Positions 58,647-64,000 of a stretch of DNA of 64,000 nucleotides are shown here, piece by piece. Under the pieces are notes generated by a model, which was not told where the DNA came from, made no database searches, and was given only the letters and a program-made list of their open reading frames with translations. The translations under genes were made by a program, and so were the position numbers. The first letter of the stretch is position 1. Each line of letters opens with the position of its first letter. Origin of the DNA: Lactobacillus bombicola (GTDB lineage: Bacteria; Bacillota; Bacilli; Lactobacillales; Lactobacillaceae); assembly GCF_900112665.1 (NCBI RefSeq), contig NZ_FOMN01000005.1, forward strand, positions 31,424-95,423, written 5' to 3'.

Positions 58647-58705
58647 TGCTGTAAGTATAAAGCGCTAAGAAACTAAATAGCGCCTTGGTAATTACTGTGG
58701 ATAAC

Positions 58706-58740
58706 AAAAAAGAAGGCCGGTAACAACAGCCTTCTTTTTT
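58706..58740 (+). terminator. Terminator after clpL
   Basis: AAAAAAGAAGGC, 11-base loop, GCCTTCTTTTTT. A further perfect DnaA box (58696-58704) overlaps its upstream edge. Confidence 0.88.
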
Positions 58741-58886
58741 ATGCGCGGCTTAATGGGTGAAAGTAAAAGAAAATGACTATACTGCTTACTAAAGTAGCAA
58801 AATTTAATAAATTAAATCTGTTATTATTAGCACATATGCTATAATTGTATAGTATTGAAAATGTTTGATATCCAAGAGGTAATGAG

Positions 58887-59641
58887 ATGAAAATAAATAA
58901 GAAAATTATTTCGTTAGCCATTGCTGGTGTTGCAATGCTTGCACCTATAACTAGCCAAATTGCTGTAGTTTCAGCAGATACGGCTAATACGCAAACAGAC
59001 ACTAATAAGCAAAATACTAACAAGGCAGCTGTCACTTCAGTTAATCCCAAGAAAGCTGAACCAGAGCCAAAGCTGCATAGCATTAGAGAGAAAGCAAACT
59101 GGTCAAAGCAACATAAACGTGCCAATCGCGCATTTAACCAGCTAGTTAAGCAAGGGCAAAAATTATCACCACAGAAACAAGTTGTACTTTACCAAAAATG
59201 TTTAAAACACTTTGAGTTGATTAATACTAAATATACTAAGAGGTTTACTAAGCAGTTAAGGGCAGAAATTAAATGGTTAAAGGCCCAGATTTTACTAGCA
59301 AATGATCATGATGAATTCCTGCCTTATCCAGCAGTAAATAATACAAATAAGCCTGAAAAACCTAAATCAGCAAAAACATCAAAAGAAGTCATTTAAGGCA
59401 AAAGATACTTTTAATGATGGAGATGGAAGCCATCTGTATAGTTACGGTGATAGTAATTATTTGAATGACTATCCACAATATAAAAAGTAGCCAATTTATG
59501 GTAATAAAATTTTAATTGGACGAGAAATTTAAAACTTTTAAGAAACGTGGCTGCAAATTTAATGGAAATCAGGGTTACAAAGCACATAACAAAAACTTGC
59601 TGAGCGTGACGATAAACTTATTGCTGAAGGAAAATTAAATT
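58887..59641 (+). pseudogene. Broken secreted protein gene
   Basis: An intact 169-aa ORF (58887-59396) starts with a clear signal peptide (ISLAIAGVAMLAPITSQIAVVSADT, cleavage about residue 31). It continues with a T/N/K-rich linker and a helical basic domain (WSKQHKRANRAFNQLVKQG). At the A-rich stretch near 59380 a one-base shift opens another frame that continues KKSFKAKDTFNDGDGSHLYS, YGDSNYLNDYPQYKK, then stop. More coding-like shreds follow to LAERDDKLIAEGKLN at 59641. So the ORF appears to be the N-terminal part of a longer decayed surface/secreted protein. Function unknown. The N-terminal ORF may still be expressed: GAGGTAATG and TATAAT precede it. Confidence 0.6.
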
Positions 59642-59692
59642 AATTCACCTTTTGTTATAGGTCGTTTAATTAACTATCAGAATACTAATTTC

Positions 59693-59728
59693 ACACCGCT
59701 AGGGAAACCAAGCGGTGTTTTTATTTTG
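59693..59728 (+). terminator. Terminator after the broken secreted-protein gene
   Basis: ACACCGCT, 11-base loop, AGCGGTGT followed by TTTTATTTT. Confidence 0.85.
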
Positions 59729-60006
59729 TTAGCGAGGTAAAAGATAATGTCAATATAGAATCTCAATATATTATTAAAAATAGTAATATTGCAATTAACT
59801 ATATGTCAGCGCTGTTTTGTATTTGAATCACTCCTTCGTATTTTTTCCAATTAAATTAAAGCGAAAATTGTAATTTTAAGTTGAACATGCTACTTGACTT
59901 GATATAGGCAATCTAATCCTTTTTCATATAATTTGGCGAAGGTATGACAAGCTAAAATTTTGCGCATCAGGTTATTGCGCCATTTTATATAAGCTAAATT
60001 ACCGCG
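59729..60006. other. A/T-rich spacer, no gene seen
   Basis: No supported ORF, RNA or repeat. The stretch around 59930-60000 has a few codon-like fragments on both strands but nothing I can assign. Confidence 0.4.
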
Positions 60007-60312
60007 TTAGATTATCAAATTAATTAATCCTGAATCCAAAAATAGTAAAAAGATCAAATCATTTGGAACTAATAAAAGCATTAATATGCTTGTACAAATC
60101 AATAATATTCCTATTACTTTATCGTTTTTTTTGCTTTCTATTTTTGTTGGCTTCAAGTAAGGTATCAATATCAATGCTATGCCTAAAAATATAAAGATTA
60201 TCAAAAAGCTTATGTTTCTTTTTAAACAGATAAAGTAAATTAGACCTATCAAAAATTGCAATATACCGCATATTAGGTATGACATTTTAGCAGTTAACTT
60301 AAATTTATTCAT
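60007..60312 (-). CDS. Small four-segment membrane protein
   Basis: 101 aa, four hydrophobic segments (about 8-27, 33-50, 64-82, 86-101). Lysine-rich loop TKIESKKNDK. GGAG lies 8 bases before ATG 60312. I do not recognise a family. Located between decayed genes in the accessory stretch; may be a bacteriocin-immunity-like protein given the lanM remnant next door, but that is a guess from context. Confidence 0.55.
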   Translation of the reverse strand: MNKFKLTAKMSYLICGILQFLIGLIYFICLKRNISFLIIFIFLGIALILIPYLKPTKIESKKNDKVIGILLICTSILMLLLVPNDLIFLLFLDSGLINLII

Positions 60313-60430
60313 ATTTCAAAACTCCATTGTATGACTAGAATAAAAAAATTCATATTATTGACTAATTTATAATCTTAAATATAGATATTGAATTAGCAAA
60401 GTCTTGCATTTTATAAAAAGGCATTGGTGC

Positions 60431-60695
60431 AGTGATTGCCTTTGTCATAGCAGTTTAGGCAACATAGAATGTCTATCACCGATATTTTATCACCAATTAT
60501 TTAAAGAGTCTTAAAAAGGCCTAAAAAATTGCTACTGATCTATGTACTAATAAAAATTGGCTATCTGATATTCCACAAAAAAGAAATGTTTTTGGATTGA
60601 TGACAAGTACGTCAGGAATGGCATATGAATTATTGAGAACCATATATTTCAAGAAAGTCCCTTCGATATTAGAATTAGAGCTTTATAAAAAATAA
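60431..60695 (+). pseudogene. Remnant of a lanthionine synthetase (lanM) C-terminus
   Basis: Two coding shreds match the LanC-like end of LanM. Frame one from 60431: SDCLCHSSLGNIECLSPIF, corresponding to the zinc-binding C-H-G...GNIE-L motif. Frame two to the TAA at 60695: NWLSDIPQKRNVFGLMTSTS then GMAYELLRTIYFKKVPSILE, corresponding to the GLMTGxSGIxYxLLR...VPSVL-LE ending of LanM. Stop codons and frame changes lie between them, and the first ~800 residues are absent. Not functional. It sits immediately upstream of a BceAB-type transporter. Confidence 0.72.
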
Positions 60696-60753
60696 TATTT
60701 CAAGTTTTATTTAAAATCATTTGGATTTCTTTTTTTACTTTCTAGGATACTAA

Positions 60754-60782
60754 TTGACATAGTTTTCTATCAGATTTATTGT
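60754..60782 (+). promoter_or_regulatory. Promoter of the BceAB-type operon
   Basis: -35 TTGACA (60754-60759), 17-bp spacer, -10 TATTGT (60777-60782), about 45 bp before the ATPase start. Confidence 0.6.
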
Positions 60783-60824
60783 ATTAGATATATAGTACAA
60801 GGAAACAGGAAGCGAGGATTAATT

Positions 60825-61562
60825 ATGACTAAAATTTTACGAGTAAATAATGTTACTAAATTTTATGAAAAGCGATACCAAGCACTAGCCGGTATTAACT
60901 TTGCAGTTGATTTTGGCGAATTTGTAGCAATCATGGGTGCGTCTGGTTCTGGCAAGACTACGTTGCTTAATATGATTTCGACGTTAGATACAGCTTCTGG
61001 AGGCACAATCTATGTTGATGAGCATGAAATCTCCAAATTATCTGATGATGAGGCTGCCAATTTTCGTAAGAAAAAACTAGGTTTTGTTTTTCAAAACTAT
61101 CGTTTATTAAAAAGCTTAACGGTAAGACAAAATATTGCCGTTCCTATGTCATTACTCGGTAGAAATGACCAAGAAATCGATCAAAAGATTGATAAGTTAG
61201 CCGAATATTTTAGATTAAGTGATCAACTTGATAAATATCCAGTGGCTTTATCTGGTGGTCAAAAACAGCGTGTAGCGATAATTAGGGCCATCATTAAGAA
61301 TCCAGCACTCTTATTTGCCGACGAGCCTACAGGTGCGTTGGATTCACAAGCAGCTAAATTAATTATGGAATATTTAGCAAAAGTGAATCAAAAATTTAAT
61401 ACTTCTATCTTAATGGTTACTCATGATAGTTTAGCGGCCAGTTATGCTAACAAGGTTATTTTTCTAAAAGATGGCAAAATTGTTGACCAAATTGTTAAAA
61501 AAGATAGTAATGATGTCTTTCAACAACTATTGGCGCAAAGATTAGCCGAAGTAGAAGCTTAG
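60825..61562 (+). CDS. BceA-type peptide-resistance ABC transporter ATPase
   Basis: 245 aa. Walker A MGASGSGKTTLLNMISTLD, signature LSGGQKQRVAIIRAI, Walker B LLFADEPTGALDS, switch His MVTHDSLAASYANK. The sequence NFRKKKLGFVFQNYRLLKSL is typical of BceA/VraD/YxdL. With the 61579-63495 permease it would sense and detoxify lantibiotics, bacitracin or defensins. AAGCGAGGA site. The usual neighbouring BceRS two-component system is not in the window. Confidence 0.92.
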   Translation: MTKILRVNNVTKFYEKRYQALAGINFAVDFGEFVAIMGASGSGKTTLLNMISTLDTASGGTIYVDEHEISKLSDDEAANFRKKKLGFVFQNYRLLKSLTVRQNIAVPMSLLGRNDQEIDQKIDKLAEYFRLSDQLDKYPVALSGGQKQRVAIIRAIIKNPALLFADEPTGALDSQAAKLIMEYLAKVNQKFNTSILMVTHDSLAASYANKVIFLKDGKIVDQIVKKDSNDVFQQLLAQRLAEVEA

Positions 61563-61578
61563 GGGAGTGAGATTAATT

Positions 61579-63495
61579 ATGAATTACAAAGTAATAGCTA
61601 AAAACAATATCAAAAACGGCTTTGGCTTATACAAAAATTATTTTATCTCGCTTTCGTTAATTCTAGGATTATTCAACACTCTGCAAATTTTCGCTAAAGA
61701 CCATGTAATTGCTGATTCTTTATCAAGTTCAGCAAAAGTTGAGTTCATGTCTTATGTTACTTCGATATTATTTACCTTATTTACAATTTTCTTTATTATT
61801 TACTTTAATCGTTTTTTCTTAAAGCAGCGTGCTGAAGAGCTAGGGATTTATTCAATGCTAGGTATGTCAAAGAAGAATATTACTTCAATTTTAATGATAG
61901 AAAACACCATTATTATTGGAATGGCCTGCTTTGCTGGTATCTTTCTTAGTATTTTGTTTTATAGTTTAATAAAAATACTTTTGATTGTAGCTTTAAAGCT
62001 TGATATACCGTATCTAACGCAGTTCACCTTTTTACCATTCTTAATTACAATAGCACTTTCAATTTTTATGTTATTAGTTATCTTTTTTGATAATCACCAT
62101 TTGATTAAGCGCTTATCCATCATAAATATCTCTAATTTAAATCAAGTTGGCGAAAAAGCTGTTAAGACCAAGTCTTGGACAGCTTACTTAGGGATAATTT
62201 CGTTATTAATAGGCTATGCCTTGGTTTTAGATCTTGTTAAACAACAACAATCTTTGTGGGTCAAAATCGGTTTTGTACCAATGGCATTGATTACATTAGT
62301 ATTGGTAATAATTGGCACATTTTTAATTATCAAAAGCACTTTAGCTTATCTTATTAATCGTAAAATCAATAACCATCGTCAGCTGTATCGACCAACGAAT
62401 AATATCTTTTTGCCAGAATCGCTGTTTAAATTAAAAACTAAATCAAATCTATTAGTTGTATTGTCTTTAGTTATATCGGCTGTTATTGCTCTTACTGCAA
62501 CTTGCTTTTTACTAATAAATTATCAAAAAGCTTCATTAATAAAAACAGTCCCTTCAGCTATAGAAATTGACCAGAAACTTAAGCCTGATCAAGTGACCAA
62601 GGTGAAGCAAATCACTAAAAATTACGGTGGTGATTTTAAAACGGTAAAAGTGATTAATGCGACTGCAAAACGACCAATAGTACTAAGTGAAAAAATGGCT
62701 ACCAAAAAATGTAGAATTATTAATCTCAGTACTTTTAAAGGGTTATTAAAGCAACAATATAATAAACCGCAGCATAATTCCAAATTTTCTAAGAAGTTAG
62801 CGTATCTTTTTACACCATATACGATAAAGAATTCTCGTGGTACGGTAAATATTAACAAGCAAAAAGTCAGTTTGAAAGAGACCAATATCTGGCCCATATT
62901 TGCTAAAGGTAATTTTGCCTACATAGCTGTTAATGACCAACAGTTTAAAAAAATAAGTCAACATGCTAACAGTAAGACAATTTATGCAATTAATGGTGCC
63001 AACCTACGCGACAATGAGGAACTTTACAACAAAATCAAAGAGTTAAAGATCAAATTTCTAAGTGCCTACAAAACTAATAAAGATGCACTTTCATATAATA
63101 GTGCAGCATTCCTAATGGCAACTCTTATCTCTGTATTGTTTTTTGTATTTATTGGTTGTATTCTCTATTTCACTATACTCATGGATACTTTAGGTGTGAC
63201 TGATGAATTCAAATTTTTAGGTGATATCGGCTATAATAAAAAGCAGCTACGCAAAGCGGCTACTGCTAATAACTTATTGATATTCTTACCACCTATAATT
63301 ATGGGCGGATTGAATGGTTTAATGGCTTTCATTGGATTCAGGTTTAATTTTTTAGCTAACGACGTAATAAAATTTTTAGGTGCTTTTCAGATGGTGGGGG
63401 AACCAATTATTATAACTTGTTTATTACTTTTAATTGCTTATAGTATAATTTACGTTTTTTCATACCATAAAACTAAAGCTTTATTAGGTATCTAA
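61579..63495 (+). CDS. BceB-type peptide-resistance ABC transporter permease
   Basis: 638 aa, ten membrane segments (1 + 3 FtsX + ... pattern) and a large extracellular domain (about residues 320-490) between segments 7 and 8, the peptide-sensing part. Motifs: LKQRAEELGIYSMLGMSKKNI (FtsX-type) near segment 3 and DEFKFLGDIGYNKKQLRK near the end. Start ATG 61579 (MNYKVIAKNN); AGGGGAG upstream. 16 bp after the ATPase. Confidence 0.9.
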   Translation: MNYKVIAKNNIKNGFGLYKNYFISLSLILGLFNTLQIFAKDHVIADSLSSSAKVEFMSYVTSILFTLFTIFFIIYFNRFFLKQRAEELGIYSMLGMSKKNITSILMIENTIIIGMACFAGIFLSILFYSLIKILLIVALKLDIPYLTQFTFLPFLITIALSIFMLLVIFFDNHHLIKRLSIINISNLNQVGEKAVKTKSWTAYLGIISLLIGYALVLDLVKQQQSLWVKIGFVPMALITLVLVIIGTFLIIKSTLAYLINRKINNHRQLYRPTNNIFLPESLFKLKTKSNLLVVLSLVISAVIALTATCFLLINYQKASLIKTVPSAIEIDQKLKPDQVTKVKQITKNYGGDFKTVKVINATAKRPIVLSEKMATKKCRIINLSTFKGLLKQQYNKPQHNSKFSKKLAYLFTPYTIKNSRGTVNINKQKVSLKETNIWPIFAKGNFAYIAVNDQQFKKISQHANSKTIYAINGANLRDNEELYNKIKELKIKFLSAYKTNKDALSYNSAAFLMATLISVLFFVFIGCILYFTILMDTLGVTDEFKFLGDIGYNKKQLRKAATANNLLIFLPPIIMGGLNGLMAFIGFRFNFLANDVIKFLGAFQMVGEPIIITCLLLLIAYSIIYVFSYHKTKALLGI

Positions 63496-63758
63496 GTAAG
63501 AGCTTTATCCATAACTTGTATGTAAGCAATTAACTTAGTTTAACTTCTTTGCCAGATTTACAGAAAGCCAAAAGCGAGTAGAAAAAAGGCAAAAAATATA
63601 GATGATACAAGATAATTTATACAAAAATAGAAATAAGAACGATAGGACTTAAAGATAGAAATATCAAAAATTAATTTAACGTATATATAAACTAAAATAA
63701 TATGCTATAATAAATAACATATGTAATATTTTGCTATATAAACATTAAAGGAGATAAA
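63496..63758 (+). promoter_or_regulatory. Upstream region of the surface-protein gene
   Basis: A/T-rich; no hairpin typical of a terminator was recognised after the BceB gene. An extended -10 TGCTATAAT (63703-63711) lies 48 bp before the surface-protein ATG, and AAAGGAGA precedes that ATG by 5 bases. Confidence 0.5.
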
Positions 63759-64000
63759 ATGGACTCAAGAAAAAAATTAGCAACTATGGTTTGTGGAATT
63801 GCACTAACTTGTTTTGGTATATCGGCTAATAATCAAGTAACAACAACAGCTCATGCTGCAGTATCTTCAACCTCGGATGCAGGAAATGAAACTTCAACTC
63901 CAGGTACGGGAAATGAAACTTCAACTCCAGGTACGGGAAATGGAACCACAACCCCAGGTGCAAGTAACGGAACTTCAACCCCAGGTGCAGGAAACGGAAC
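63759..64000 (+). CDS. Repeat-rich secreted/surface protein (partial)
   Basis: Open to the window end, so only the first ~80 residues are seen. Signal peptide: MDSRKKLATMVCGIALTCFG with cleavage after AHA (about residue 33). Then tandem nine-residue repeats of the type GNETSTPGT. Threonine/proline/glycine-rich repeats suggest a wall-spanning, possibly glycosylated stalk; the anchor and functional domain lie outside the window. Preceded by its own promoter, apparently not part of the BceAB unit. Confidence 0.8.
   Translation, partial: MDSRKKLATMVCGIALTCFGISANNQVTTTAHAAVSSTSDAGNETSTPGTGNETSTPGTGNGTTTPGASNGTSTPGAGNG
63883..64000 (+). repeat. 27-bp tandem repeats encoding GN(E/G)T(S/T)TPG(T/A)
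   Basis: Units begin at 63883, 63910, 63937, 63964 and 63991 (cut). The first two are identical at protein level; later ones vary E/G, S/T and T/A. Expansion or contraction by slippage is likely. The array continues beyond the window. Confidence 0.92.

Overview
The window is the replication-origin region of a low-GC Gram-positive chromosome, almost certainly a Lactobacillus of the acidophilus/gasseri/jensenii type. The gene order rpsR-ssb-rpsF-gyrA-gyrB-recF-yaaA-dnaN-dnaA-[oriC]-rpmH-rnpA-yidC-mnmE-mnmG is the classic Bacillota origin. The genus call rests on the tandem deoxyadenosine/deoxyguanosine kinases (known from L. acidophilus), pyruvate oxidase, the dltXABCD operon and ClpL. I cannot fix the species. 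All coordinates and motifs were read by eye; family names come from recognised motifs, not from searches.

Layout. 1-10.1 kb, minus strand: replication, topoisomerase and S6/SSB/S18 genes running away from oriC. 10.16-10.42 kb: oriC, a cluster of DnaA boxes. 10.6-11.1 kb: a decayed Rgg-type regulator. 11.3-16.6 kb, plus strand: rpmH, RNase P protein, YidC, and the tRNA U34-modifying pair MnmE/MnmG. 16.9-20.2 kb: pyruvate oxidase and 6-phosphogluconate dehydrogenase. 20.3-37.9 kb: a block mostly on the minus strand (head-on to replication) with two purine permeases, an amino-acid ABC transporter, dAK/dGK, the amaP-DUF2273-asp23 envelope-stress operon, nagB under a NagR-type operator, a MacB-like exporter, YdcF and CPBP proteins, a P1B-type ATPase and a c-di-AMP-binding CBS protein. 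37.98-38.34 kb: two tandem, related candidate small RNAs with Shine-Dalgarno-complementary loops. 38.9-44.4 kb: the dlt operon plus a DltE/FmtA-like serine hydrolase. 45.5-50.3 kb: the arginine deiminase operon arcABDC with a cre site, followed by a PucR/CdaR-like regulator. 51.7-56.4 kb: an unusual operon of a PTS EIIC-like protein without its catalytic motifs, a DUF915 hydrolase and a short UvrA paralogue. 56.5-58.6 kb: clpL under a perfect CIRCE operator. 58.9-64 kb: an accessory tail with a broken secreted protein, the remnant of a lanthionine synthetase (lanM), a BceAB-type peptide-resistance ABC transporter, and the start of a repeat-rich surface protein cut by the window end.

How the parts fit: the first 20 kb is core replication, translation and modification machinery. 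The right-hand part is dominated by cell-envelope charge and stress (dlt, BceAB, AmaP/Asp23, ClpL, MacB-like exporter) and by acid and energy metabolism (ADI pathway, pyruvate oxidase). Three parS-like 16-mers sit on the right of oriC. The most novel-looking items are the tandem small RNAs (38 kb), the motif-less EIIC operon (51.7 kb), the signal-less DltE-like protein (43.4 kb) and the lanM remnant beside BceAB (60.4 kb).
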